A DNA stretch of 64,000 nucleotides from Incurvaria masculella (Eukaryota > Arthropoda > Insecta > Lepidoptera > Incurvariidae): NCBI GenBank assembly GCA_946894095.1, contig OX335641.1:16014501-16078500 (forward strand), in the 5' to 3' direction. The position numbers and the translations under genes were made by a program. The notes below the pieces were generated by a model. It was given only the letters and a program-made list of their open reading frames with translations, ran no database searches and had not been told where the DNA came from. Below are positions 21,958 to 33,900 of the stretch, one piece after another; within the stretch, counting starts at the first letter, position 1, and every line of letters begins with the position of its first letter.

Positions 21958-24900
21958 CTACAATTTCTTGGGCGTAATGGATACGCTAAGACGTAAACAG
22001 CTGAAGTTGCATTGCTTGCTTCTGAACATAGATTTAAAGGTGAAGTTTCCATAAATGAACCTCCCTCCGAAGTATTCTGCCGCCGCCTTGGTGATGTCCA
22101 ATTTGAATGTGTACAGACCCTGCAAACAATCCGATAATTATTCACCGTTTATAAATATGTTTATGTTATAGCTTCATCAAAATATATTCAGGTATTCAGA
22201 CGTGATTAAGAAACATCTTAAAAATACCCAAATATCAAAACAGCATATTTTACATTTCTGGAACAGGAAAAACCTAGTGAGAAAAGCTAGAAAAGAAAAC
22301 TAGAATAAGTATAAAATTCTGAGGGGATTTTCAATATAATAATTACACGATGAAGTATGATTTAAATGTATATCGTAAATACGTTAGCAGCATAGAATGA
22401 AGAATTATAAAAGTGATTATAAGAGTGTGGTGGATCCATTTCAGTTTTAAAAAAAAATATGAACCAGTAGTCTCAAAACCTTCCATAAAAACTCATCATG
22501 GAAACTGGTTTTGAGTAAGTATTGAAAACGCAGATCTTCCAGCAAGCCTAAACGAAAATAAACCATTCCATTTCTCTACACACTCTATACTTAGATTCCT
22601 TTTTCATCTAAGACTCTTTAAAGATTTTTTTTTACGGAACTGGGCATAGCTGGCTAATATCATACCCACTGTCACATTAGTCCAACACACCGTTTTCCCG
22701 TAGGATTTATGTGGACCTTATGTATATGAGTACGACCACATTAAACTGGTAGGAAAACACGGACAATTTTTCATTGCCGTTTTGACCGTCTTTGCGGTGG
22801 AATCAAGCCGGGCGGGGAATGGTGGGATGGATGAAAAACGTGGGGTGCAAAATATAATGGTTAGGGATGTGGAGCAGGCGTTTCGAGAAAATAGTCCGTT
22901 ATAAAAACGTGGTAGATATTTTTTAAGGCTGCGACTAAAATAATGTAGTTAAGATACGACCTCTAGAGACTAGTCATGACAGCAGTGGTTTGATGATGAT
23001 GTTTTCGAGATGCATTATAATAGGTTCCTTCCTCGGATATTCCCTGAAGAATATGAAAGATACTGAGTAATGACCTTCCTGGCGACGCAGTTCTCTGTAA
23101 GGTTCAGCAAGCGGTCGAGAAGCGGACGCAGGTACACATGCTCGCAAGGTCTGTCCATCTGCATACGGAATCTTGGCAGTGACGATGTTTGCTGCCCAGT
23201 CATTGCCATTTGTATCACGGCCTGTTGATCCAAGTATGATATTACTTGCACCCGCACCAACACGCACACGAATAAAAAATTTAACAAAAAAAATAACCGA
23301 CTTCAAAGAAAAAGCACTAAAAAGTAAAAAATAATGTTCATTTTTGTAGTTACGATTTCTGTTATTTTTTGAGTCGGCGTCGGTAATAGTAAATAGTCGG
23401 TAATAATGTGGTAGAAGAAAAAGATAGTATCATCGATAATCTAAAACTAGATAGTATTCATAGAGAAAGTGTCACATTCACTGACAACTTCGGGCTTGGT
23501 ATCTTCTGTGACTTCGAAGGAGACGTCTAAGCTGCTTCCACCAGGTACTGTCGCAACCTTCAGGTTGCCGCAGTTCTTGAGTTTTGGTCCTTGACATACT
23601 TCGGATTTTGTCGTGACCAAATCGAACTCTCCCTGAAACAAACACATTGTCCATGATTTAAACCGACAATAAATATGCAGCATTCGTTTTTAGGGTTCCG
23701 TACCCAAAAGGTGCCAACGGAACCCTATCACTAAGCCTCCGCTGTCTGTTCATCCGTCCGTCCGTCCGTCCGTCTGTCACAGGGCTGTATCTCATGAACC
23801 GTAGGTAGGCAGCTGAAATTTTCACAAAGTATGTATTTATTTTGCTGCTATAACAAGTAACAACAAATAAGTAAAGTTAGTTAAAAAAAATAAAATTAAG
23901 GGGGCCCTAGGAAAAAGGGAAAAGCTGCAGCAGTCTGGCGACGCTGGTTTTCATTCACAGCCTGTGATGGAAATGTGTGAGGGTGTGTGCGCGTGTGATA
24001 GGGTGTGTGTGTTAATGTTTATAGTTGTACACGTATACTGTTGGTTTTAGTGATTCTATGTATGATTATGTATAAGTGTATAAGTATTTGTGTGGATGAA
24101 ATTTCCGTGTTTGTGCAAGACGAATGTGTATGTGTGTGGGACCCTGTGTATGTATATAATTGTATTAAAAAAACAAACAAAATAAAAATGAAAAATTATA
24201 AGTATAGGTATGCAAGAATATAAAAAGATAACCACGTGAGGTGTTAATCATGTACAGTGATAAATCAAAATAAGTGTCTTTTTTCTTAGAAATTACGTGC
24301 GCAGTATTTCCTTACTTTTGGGGTTTTGACAGGTAAAGATAGATTTTGTATTAAAGTGATATAGTGAGCCGGACTCTGTTTGCCTAGATAGTAGCCAGTA
24401 CATGCAACCTTTTTGAATGGGTTTAGCTTAACTTTTGTACGGATCGGTGGCGGCAGGTCGTTCCAGCATTTCCTGGCGGCATATTTGAAACTTCTCCTAA
24501 ACGCGGCTCTCCTGTGTTTTGGAATCATAAAAGGACATGGGCATAAAAGGAAAAGGATAAAAGAAAATTTAAAACATTGTTATTCGTGTGAAACAAACGT
24601 AATTGGAATGTTTGCACAATCGATCTTTGAAAGAGTGGGTCGCCGGGAGTCGATATCGGCAGGTTCCTGCGCATGCGCCCGGGCCGGCGGCGCGGCAGGG
24701 GAGGAGGCGGGGGCGCAGGCGCTAGTGCGCGTCGATCCCGTGACGGCGCCCCGGCGGCGCAGCGGCGGGGAGCGGCGTGGCGGAGGTTGTTCGCGACACT
24801 TCTGCTGCGATCAGTGCGAGGTCGATCTCGTTTTCGATACGAAGCGCCAGCGAACCGGTCTATTTTCGGGCGTAGATTTGTACTTGTCGTGTAGCGAAAG

Positions 24901-27900
24901 TTATGTGTTTTTCCAAGTGTTCGTGCAGCGTGAAATAAGTTTCTGTTGCCCTTAGTTAGTCGTTAATTCAGGTATATATTAGTCTTCGGCCCTGTAATCT
25001 CGATATCAGCGGTAATTAGTCCACGGCGAACCCTCGCAGCCTGAGGAGCTGGTCTTTTCCAACTCGGCGGCATAGGCGGACAACTATAAGACGGGGACGG
25101 GCACCACCTGTGCCGGCTGTGGTCGCGCGGCGGAGACCGACGCGCGTCGTGAAGTGAAAAACCCTCTCGTCAATGTTCACTCCCATCTTAATGGAAAGGA
25201 CCGAAATCACGTGGCTGAGGTTCTCTCCCGGCTGTTCTGTGATCCCTGATATCTCAATTTCATTCATTATGGCCGCTTGGTCCCTTGCATTAAGTTCAAT
25301 TAAGCTGCTCCACTCGTTGCTGCAGTGGCTCGGAACGGGAGTCCCGTTCTTCGAGTCCCCTTAGGCCCCTGTCGAGTGATTCCAGTTTTTCGGAGAATTT
25401 CGCCAGTGGACACAGACATTTCTCAATAAATGTCCTGAGCTCTGTCATTTATGTGCGCAATCGTCGCCGAAATTGACGTTAATGCCTGGAACAAGTGCGT
25501 CGGCCGTTGGAATAGCGACAGACAGTGGGAGCTAGGACATGGCTTCGTTCGTTGGCGACAATACTGCAGTGACGGCGGCTGCTTCTGACTGTGAGTATTT
25601 TAAAGGCGTATTCTGGTTGTTACCTTTGCGTAGTTTAGCCCCACAATCGGGACAGATGAAGCTCTCGTGAGCAGCGCGAGTGTTTCTTGCCATATTTGCT
25701 CATTCGCAGTTGTAAAGTTTGCGACATTGAGTGCTAGGAAAGGCCGAGTACATGCATTATAATTCGCCATCTAGTCGGTTTTTAGGACTAAGTAAAGGTT
25801 TAAACGTAATTTATTAAATTAGTTATCAATCAAATACCTGTCACTGAATATATATAGCGCGATCTGATTGGGGGTAGTTAAGTCTGTTATAGGTTGTTTT
25901 TTCCGGAAACTATCTAGTTTGGCCACCTTATTTTACACTCACTTATTCACTTTTAATTTTCCGTTTCGATCAAGTATGATTTATTGCATTAGTTAATGTT
26001 TTAACTGGTTAACTTCATTAATTGTTGCACTGATTTATTGATATCGCCTTGACAGCTTGACAGTTCTGATCTAACCAATGATTCAAATTCCGAATTAACT
26101 AACCTGCATGTGTCTACTCCAAACAAATACACACAGACAATTATACGACACAAAAAATAGGACTGAGTTTGCAGTTGAGCATTTCGTCACCAGATTTCCC
26201 CGCTAGATGGTTTGGTACCATCACATTGAATGAATATGTAGTCGAAGCTGCAATGAAAAATTGCCCGTGTTTTTCGCGCAGTTCAAAGTAGTAGTGCTCA
26301 TAAAGGGAAAGATCCTAGCATGGCGCCTAGTTCCTATGGAAATGCGGTGTGTTTTATGCTAATATCATGACGGGGATTGTGGTATTAGTCATTAATATCC
26401 ATTTACATACATTAAAATAATAACTATGCAAGCATTCATTATCGCACTCAGTAGCTCGAAGACAAAAGTGACCACTTAAATGTTTAGTTATAAAAAAAGT
26501 TTTTTTTTGTAACTGGACATAGATGGCTAATACCGAACTGGCCGTCCGATATTAGCCTAACACACCACTTGGACACTAGGTGCCATGCCAGGACCTTTCT
26601 TATATTGCTCGACTACATTGAACTGGATGGAAAACACGGACAATTTTAACTGCCGCTTCGACCATCGTTCATTCAATGCGATGGCAGCACCCGGGCGGGA
26701 TTAACCATACAATCTAGTAAGTTAGAAAGGGGACTTACAGTTTTACGTGAAATCCGAGCCACGGCCAGCCTCAACGGTTGAAAATGGTCAAACGATGGAA
26801 ATGAGCTTTAATGATAAAGATTTTAAGGAAAATATTTTTTAAAGACCCTAACATACTACGATATTCACGTTAGTTACAAAATGATATGAAGTATTGTTCG
26901 AATTGTTTCTTACTTACGAAAAAATACCCGCAAAACCTAATGTGCCTTCGTATCAATTCTCAATGGCAACTTCAACCAGAGCGTCCTACCTTCATTGACT
27001 TTCAGAGCGACACGTGTACACTGAGAGTCTTGTCCATCGTTTCAACGTCACTCGGCGAACTAAGGAGCGGTATGCTCGCTTTTAATCTGATGGATAAGAT
27101 CAGCAATGAGTTTGACAAGAGTCCGAATATGACCGACATAGCACACATGATCAGCAAGTTGAACTGCCAATGGGCTGGCCACAGTGTAGAAGGAAGGCTT
27201 GCTATGTCTGCTGCAGAACCGATAGCCGATGGAGCAGAAGAGTTCTGGAGTAGAGACCACGTACCTGCAGTCGTACATACAGTATCTGATGCACAACTAA
27301 CTTCGTGAGAGTGAGTGACGCGAAAAAAATTATTAAAATTTCGTATGTAGTTATGTTTGTACCCTATACATTTATCTATTTATTTAGAAATATTACGTAA
27401 TGAAATTGTGCAGCATTTTAGTGGGTTCTGAAAACAATGGTATAAGACTTGTGGTTGCCCTGTCAGCTTTTATGTCCATTTATTAACCGACTTCAAAAAA
27501 GGAGGAGGTTATCAATTCGTCGGAATCTTTTTTTTTTTTTATGTATGTTCACCGATTACTTGAAGACCCGTGGACCGATTTGAAAAATTCTTTTTTTGTT
27601 CGAAAGGGTATACTTTCTAGTTGGTCCCATTTTTTTTTATCAAAATCGGTTCAGTAGTTTGGTACTTAACTATAAAAACATCGAATTTCTTAACCCCGCG
27701 AACCCAGAAATGTGATTTTTTAGTTACAGTAGCTTTATTTTCGGGTGAGATTGCTCAGTATGAGCGGTTTTTTTTTACTTCAACTGTTGGGGGTATTCAA
27801 GGGGGGTAAAAGAGGGCAAATTGTACACATTTCTATCTCTAGAGCCGCTGAACTCAGAAATGTCAGAGTATGTTTTGTTTTAGATGGGAATGCTTAAGAA

Positions 27901-30023
27901 GAAAATATTTTTGGAAATTATACTATTAGGGGGTAAAACAGGTCAAAGTGAACACATTTAGGCGAAAACCACTCATGTTGAGATCTCTGAAACCAATTAT
28001 CCTCGAAACTTAAAAATTTTCAGTGACTTCTTGTTAAGACGAAAAGGCTCGGTCACAACGGATTTTACAAAATTCAACTGTTAAGGGGGGATAAACGAGG
28101 CCGATATGTACACATTTTCATACAACTTAAACTTAAACTTGTTTTGTCTTTTTAGGGTTCCAACTTCCGCTGTCCGTCCGTCCGTCCGTCTGTCACAGCA
28201 CTCTATCTCACGTGATCTCATCGTATCAATTATCGTACGTATCAACCGTGAACTCATGAATTCAGATAGTTACCGGTCTACCTTTCGTCAGAAATGAGAT
28301 TTCTCAATGGTTGTATTTCTGCTAATGCTCGTTCATTGTATTGTATTGTATTGTATATGTATGTATATCTTCTTTCCACTTTGTATGTGAAGTTGAGCAG
28401 GAGAGGTCGCCCACCTTGACTTAAAAGTTACCCAACCACTAAAAAGCAAAAAATAAAATATTTTTAAATAAAAAAAGGACCGCCTTCAAAAAAACCGGAA
28501 CTAAAAAGCAAAAAATAATTGGTTACTTTTAATTAATGTACGAAAAACTATTTTAATTCTAACTAATTATGTACAATTTCTTAATTTTTAATCATCTTTT
28601 GAAGTCGGTGCCTTGGGAAGACGTTCTTTAAGGGCTGCAAGTAGTTATATTAATATCACCTATGGCTAAGAAAGAAATATAAGTAGGTAGCTACTTACAT
28701 TTACCTACTTGAATAAAACACAAAAACAAAAATTAAATAAACAAACTGGTCGGAAAAACGTATGTAAGTAGGTATTTAGGCAAGTACTTTGTAATTTAAA
28801 TATGCCTTATACTTAAATTAAATACATAACATAATAAAAACAAAATATTTACAAGAAAACCCTACGAACAAACCAATATAAAAACAACGACCACTTATAT
28901 GATAAATATTTAGGTAGGTGTAGCTTGTACTTTTTATTCTACCTAAATACCTACATAACACAAAACAAAAAAAAATACAAACATAAAAAAGAACAGAAAA
29001 CAATAGGTAGCGACTTTGAGGTGTCTGCTCTCAACTACGTGTCAAAACTAGTTTGCGGTTAGTACATATCTCACCAATTTCGGCAGAAATCGTCTCGTTC
29101 AGACAACGATGTCGCAGGGAAGTACCAATCAACACAGAGCAGCGAATTAACGTCCTCCTTCACCAGTTCAGCATTTATAAAGCCGAAAGTACTAATAATA
29201 ATCGTTGAAACCCAATTTCAGTACGCTGCGCTGTATCGATATCAGCTTGCACGTAAACCAACGCTAAGGGCATCTCCAGTTAGACGAACGGTCGCTTAAA
29301 ATGCTCTGTGGACCAATCATTGCTGACTCAGGTTGTTTACGCTCTCGTAGACTTCGGGTGTGTTCGGCTGAAATAGTGTCTGTTCGGTCAGCAGCGTGCG
29401 AAGCGAACTCTACCCTAGGCACCGACATCAAAAGATGATTAAAAATTAAGAAATTGTACATAATTAGTTAGAATTAAAATAGATTTTCGTACATTAATTA
29501 AAAGTAACCAATTATTTTTTGCTTTTTAGTTCCGGTTTTTTTTAAGGCGGTCCTTTTTTTATTTAAAAATATTTTAGCTCCTAGACAAGGCTTCTGCCCG
29601 TTTTCCAGGAAGTCTATTTGTGTTCAGTAACAGTGGTTGATATAATAATAAAAGTATGTCTAGACTTAACATGTCCTTATTTATTTAAGTAAAAAATAAT
29701 AGTTTATATATATATATATAAATGTGTTGTAGGCTGTATATAAATATATGTATACATAAATAGCAATGGAAAGAAACAGCTTTGAATGTGATAACCATCC
29801 CCTCATCCCTCGCCTAGAGGCGATCAGTGCCACAGTATGCGCCTACTTTCATTGTGCAGATTACTTTTATTGTTTTTCAATAACTAAGCGAATAAAAAAA
29901 AAACTTTTAATAAAAAAACGTTGATGTATACAAATAAATAACGCTCACATATTGGAGATCATCGCCAGTGACACCCATTTTGAAAACAAACCAAACCAGA
30001 ATAATGGACACTGACTTAAACAT
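21958..30023 (-). CDS. Array gene 2: small secreted six-cysteine protein with a 6.3-kb first intron
   Basis: Exons: A 29949-30023, B 23486-23632, C 23075-23221, D 21958-22119. All junctions are canonical and phase 0. The 176-residue product has the signal MFKSVSIILVWFVFKMGVTG ending DDLQY. Exon B has EVCQGPKLKNC and SLDVSFEVTEDTKPEV. Exon C has MDRPCEHVYLRPLLDRLLNL with the NLT sequon. Exon D has EYFGGRFIYGNFTFKSMF with an extra sequon N-F-T, then KQCN. Exon A lies 6.3 kb from exon B because LINE relics, an RTE relic and other repeats fill the first intron. It is assigned to this copy by order, phase and the nearby promoter module; experimental splicing would settle it. The C-terminus ITPKKL is one residue longer than that of gene 1. 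Confidence 0.7.
22620..22830 (-). mobile_element. 5S-SINE fragment in intron of array gene 2
   Basis: Starts with a T run and GGAACTGGGCATAGCTGGCT and continues to GGAATCAAGCCGGGCGGGGA. The 5S head is absent. Lies in the C-D intron. Confidence 0.55.
23284..23400. repeat. AACCGACTTCAA-type MITE fragment
   Basis: Begins AACCGACTTCAAAGAAAAAG and continues CACTAAAAAGTAAAAAATAA, as in the complete element at 55925-56087. Lies in the short B-C intron of array gene 2. Confidence 0.55.
23690..23915 (+). repeat. GGTTCCGTACCC repeat
   Basis: Begins AGGGTTCCGTACCCAAAAGG, has a (CCGT)n run near 23755, and is cut short on the right, where LINE 3' UTR sequence begins. Confidence 0.65.
23916..25700 (-). 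mobile_element. Rearranged Jockey/CR1-like LINE, minus strand
   Basis: Three pieces in order on the minus strand. At 25016-25700 are ORF1-like segments: a CPDCGAKL zinc-ribbon start, a region with LEERDSRSEPLQQRVEQL, then MNEIEISGITEQPGENLSHV, typical of insect LINE ORF1 (coiled coil then RNA-binding domain). At 24600-25000 is a GC-rich stretch with broken frames. At 24286-24528 is the reverse transcriptase C-terminus (FKYAARKCWNDLPPPIRTK) with a stop. The 3' UTR with GT/CA-rich runs follows to about 23930. The whole catalytic core is missing, so this is an internally deleted copy inside intron 1 of array gene 2. Confidence 0.65.
26500..26790 (-). mobile_element. 5S-SINE, head truncated
   Basis: T run then GGACATAGATGGCTAATACC, GCATTGAACT-type body and CAACGGTTGAAAATGGTCA at the right; the 5S head is cut after GGTC. 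Same orientation as the other copies. Confidence 0.6.
27060..27310 (+). pseudogene. RTE-like LINE C-terminal relic
   Basis: The open frame 26886-27308 includes DIAHMISKLNCQWAGHSV. This matches the conserved RTE C-terminal motif in which a Lys-Leu-x-W/C-Q-W-A-G-H core precedes an Arg-rich tail; here that tail is lost. The product beyond is unlike any known protein. I treat it as a dead LINE end, not a host gene. Confidence 0.5.
27485..28140 (+). repeat. AACCGACTTCAAAAAAGGAGG repeat
   Basis: Begins TTAACCGACTTCAAAAAAGG, continues with a T run and TGTATGTTCACCGATTACTT, and carries frequent G/T-rich direct repeats to about 28100. The family recurs at 23284, 28454 and 55925. Non-coding. Confidence 0.55.
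28454..29576. mobile_element. 1.1-kb element with 160-bp terminal inverted repeats
   Basis: Arms 28454-28613 and 29417-29576 are inverted copies along their whole length, including GGACCGCCTTCAAAAAAACC and GTACAATTTCTTAATTTTTA; the left arm ends GAAGTCGGTGCC. The 800-bp interior is AT-rich with CTACTTACATTTACCTACTT-like runs and has no convincing frame. It is a non-autonomous foldback-type element in intron 1 of array gene 2, related at its ends to the AACCGACTTCAA repeats. Confidence 0.7.
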
Positions 30024-30188
30024 CTGATCGTGTTGACAGAACATTATGATTTAAAACCTAGGTACATACTATGTACATAGCTTACTTAAAATTGACACAT
30101 TACAGCAGAATAGAAACGTTCAAGTGACATTATAATCGTCCAATTTCAGCCATTGTTAATGGGTAGCTAGCCTGTGATACAATTTAAT

Positions 30189-30207
30189 GCGTTTATAAAA
30201 GGCCATT
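30189..30207 (-). promoter_or_regulatory. TATA-type promoter module of array gene 2
   Basis: Reads AATGGCCTTTTATAAACGC on the minus strand, 166 bp before the start codon at 30023. Its presence right upstream of exon A supports exon A being the true 5' end of gene 2. Confidence 0.65.
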
Positions 30208-30903
30208 AGCTGCAAATTGTATACATATTTAAGTAGCAGAGGTTCTATCATCTCATTACAATAAAATACAAATATTACGATTGATATGATTTTTCAGACA
30301 ACTGAGGTGACAGTGAGTATGAGCTCATACTGTCTGTCGTCTGAGATTCGGACCACAGCCGAACACATTTCCGCTTCCGCCCCCACCCACAGCTACGATT
30401 TACGACCACGGCGAGCCTAGCTTTCACCTCAGTGGTCTGCTGCGTAAAACGTGGCGGATGCCTCCTTGACAACGGGCTGAATGATTAGCTCTCAATTAGC
30501 AATATTTGAATCTCGGCAAAATTAACAGGACGACAGACATTTTTAAATGTTTTAAAATTTTATAAAACTATACTCGGTGGCTGGGTCCTGTCTGTGTGCT
30601 AGAAATCTCACATTCATTGCCCAGCTACAAGACATTTCCCAAATTGAAAACATAATATATATTTTTTCTAGTTGTCATCGTCGTCGGTGCTGTTCGCAGC
30701 TGTTTATTTTGCAGGTTTGACTTAGAAATCCCATTACAAAACATATTTTAATTGTTTTTAAATTCTTTAATGGTAAAATATATCAGATATTTTTTACTGT
30801 TAACAAAACGATCCAATAACATTCATTATTCGGCCATTTCTGAAGTAAGTATATACACTCAAATATTTACTCGTTTGATATATTCATTATTAATTTTCAT
30901 TTA
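30208..30903. other. Spacer between array genes 2 and 3
   Basis: An open frame on the minus strand at 30275-30472 lacks any family motif. A CA-poor, T-rich stretch follows. No exon-like signal was seen between the promoter of gene 2 and the stop of gene 3. Confidence 0.45.
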
Positions 30904-33900
30904 TTATTTTGGTCCGATGAACGTGTGAACCAATGCGCAACTGAAGTTGCATTTCTTGCTTGTAAAAACAGATTTGAAGGAAAAGTTTCCGAACATGAAC
31001 TTCCCTGCGAAGTAGTCCTCTGCAACCTTTGCAACGTCGATGTGGCTTTTGTAGAGACCCTGCAACCAGGCCACAATGTATCATTACTTGGGGTCAGATT
31101 GTTTCAGCAGAGTGGAACTTGGGCGTTCATAAATTCAGCTTTCCAGGATATTGATGGAGTTATGATCCAAGTGAAAACCATTAATTTCTTGATTAAATTG
31201 AAGCAAAAATATTAGTAACCTTTTTCTAAACCTCATTATTTCAGGACGACGCGGATAATCGTTTTTTTCGCGCGGATAATAATTTGGATGTATGAACCGA
31301 CGGAGGATGTCGCGACAGAAATGGCTGATACTGGGTTCACAGGATAAAGACTAACCCTCTGCAGTCAAATGGATCGGTCTGCCTGCGTCAAGTGGTTTCG
31401 TTACCTAGATTAGGCGCCTGAAAAAGTAGTTATTGGGACAAAAAAAAAATATTCACAGAAAAAAGAGAATTACAAACAATAAACAAGATGATATATTTTC
31501 TCAGCAGTTTTATTTGAAACTAAAACTTTATTATCTTAATCCAAAAGCATATATTTTAAATTAAACAATAGATATTCTTAAAAATAGCATATGATATTCT
31601 TGGTTCAAGATAATATTCTTGATTTGAAAAAAAAAAACTATTATTTTTCTAAAGGGGTTCCAAAAAAATATATTCTTTTAAATCAAAATATTAAAAATTC
31701 TCGATTCGAAAGCTTAGGATAAAAAAAATCTTAATTCAAAAGTGCACATTCTTCGGAAAATAAAGTTTTTCCTTCATTTATATTGTTTCCCTTCAAGAAT
31801 TTTCAAACCAATCAATTATATCTGGGGTAATAAGGTTCTCTTACATTAAGAAACTAAATTCTTAAATATATATTTTTTTAAACCCGGTACGTTTCTTGCA
31901 TTAAAGGGGAATATTCTCAATCCAAAACAAACATATATTTTTGAATAAAATTGCTTAAAATTCTTTATTTTAGTAGGTACTTGATGTTGCAACTTTGTAA
32001 CTTTAAAATTAGTAACTTTTGTGATATCGCGGTAATTTTATTTATGTTTTAGGGTTCACGAGGGTCTGAAAACACCCTTCAGTTATCGCTTCTCGGCCTT
32101 TTGGTTAAGATTAAGCTCAAGATCAGCTCAATATCTGAAAGTTCCTGCAATGCAGTATATTAAACTGTTGGAGAGTTGGCTACGTGATTCAAGTCACTTA
32201 GGTATACAATTTATCAGTGCGTGTATATCAAATATGAAGTTGATAAGGAATTATCAATCTATAGCTCACTTAAATTGTTTTAAGGATTGAAAGGTAACCT
32301 TTTTGACGATGCAGTCAGCGGTGAGGTTGAGTACACGGATGAACATCGGTCGCAGGAACACGTGCTCGCAGGGCTTATCCATTCTCATCCGGAACAGCGG
32401 CGTCGTGGACTTCTGTTGGCCGCCCTTGAATACCAATATCTTCGCCTGTCGGTTTATAATTTTTGGTCTCTGTTATCAAAATATTAATTACAGCCGAACG
32501 TATGAACCTGATTAAATAAACATGTTTTACAATAAACCTGCCCTAAAATAAAATGATAGGCGTGTTGCGCGATGTACCAGAGCTTTTTATAATCGACGTA
32601 AACATATTTATTCCTTTCAAAAAGTAAATAGCAGACAAAATGGCGAACATTGCACAGCAGCGTTTTGAGTCAATCAACTAGCCATGATTGATGTTCAAAC
32701 ATCCGTTCGCGACTTAATTTAGACAACATAAACTGTGCAGCAGAGTACTCGCGAAGACTTGAATTGGTTAAAAAGTCACCAAAGGCAAGGTGATAGGGTA
32801 CCAATGACCCACTTTAATAGCCTCAACGAGTGGTATAGCATATTCGAAAGCCTTTTTGCACATTCCTTCTAGCCAGATTTACGGCACAATTGAGTAGGAA
32901 GGAACCAAATCGTTGTTCCGATCCACATTTTATTTTAACGTTTAGTTTACTAAAACTATGCTAATTAATCTAAATAAGATTGTATTCAAATTTAGTTAAC
33001 GTATTTAATACGCCTTGATCCCGAAATATCCGAATTTCGGAACCCTCCAACTCCGAATGGATGTTGAGTGTTTTGTCGTTTATACCATGTTTTTCGGAGC
33101 TGCACAATACGACCTCTTCGTTCCCTTTTTACCATCGCTCAACGCGCAACAGCACCACTACTGGGAAAGCACCCATGCCCTGTCCACATTTTTCGTTTTA
33201 GAACCAACGAATGTAAATTATTGTATGGTAGTGTTCCTGTAAATACTTTATTGTTATGTTATGTAAACCCGTGAAGTTTCTTTGCGGGTTCTTCTTTACT
33301 GGGTTGATCGTATCCGTGGATCTTTGTGACGTAACTTGGTGTAGTTTGACTACCAAAAAGTTTAAATAAATGAAATGAAAAAAAAATGAAATGAAATTCA
33401 TAGTATCGGAAACCTGTGTAATTCACACCCTGCCGAAGTATTTCCGCCAAAGAATAGCCTTGCTTCCTTCAAACAATGCTTCAAACGTAATGTGAAGAAG
33501 CACTAAAATAGGGTTTAAAATGGTGCTGCATTTGTAATGTGAGATGCGATAAACTATGCATACGATTACTGTGCGGTGTACTATAGAAAGTACGAAAATA
33601 AAATAATACAGTTAATGACTATGCATTGATAATGTGTGCGAAGTGAAAACATAAATAAATACACTTATAGAGTGAACGTTAAGAAAAAAATAGGGTCGGC
33701 CCTTAAGCATCAGAAAATTTCGCCTCCCATACAAACGTAGTTTACTAATAATTTGAAAACCACTATTCCAACATACTTGATGTTTGGTATCTAATATTAG
33801 GCTACAAATATCTGTGTCTGCATGCCTTTGTTTTTTCGGTAAATGTATTCTGGTTCTTTTTGCTTTCATTTCATTCGGTTTGGATTTTTCAAAAAAACAA

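Noticed and set aside
24413..24955. 180-codon plus-strand open frame
   Set aside because: It is antisense to the LINE pieces and crosses the GC-rich LINE segment, where few stops are expected; composition is Arg/Gly/Ala-rich without motif.
26886..27308. 140-codon open frame as a host gene
   Set aside because: Contains the RTE-type KLxCQWAGH core and nothing host-like; treated as a LINE relic.
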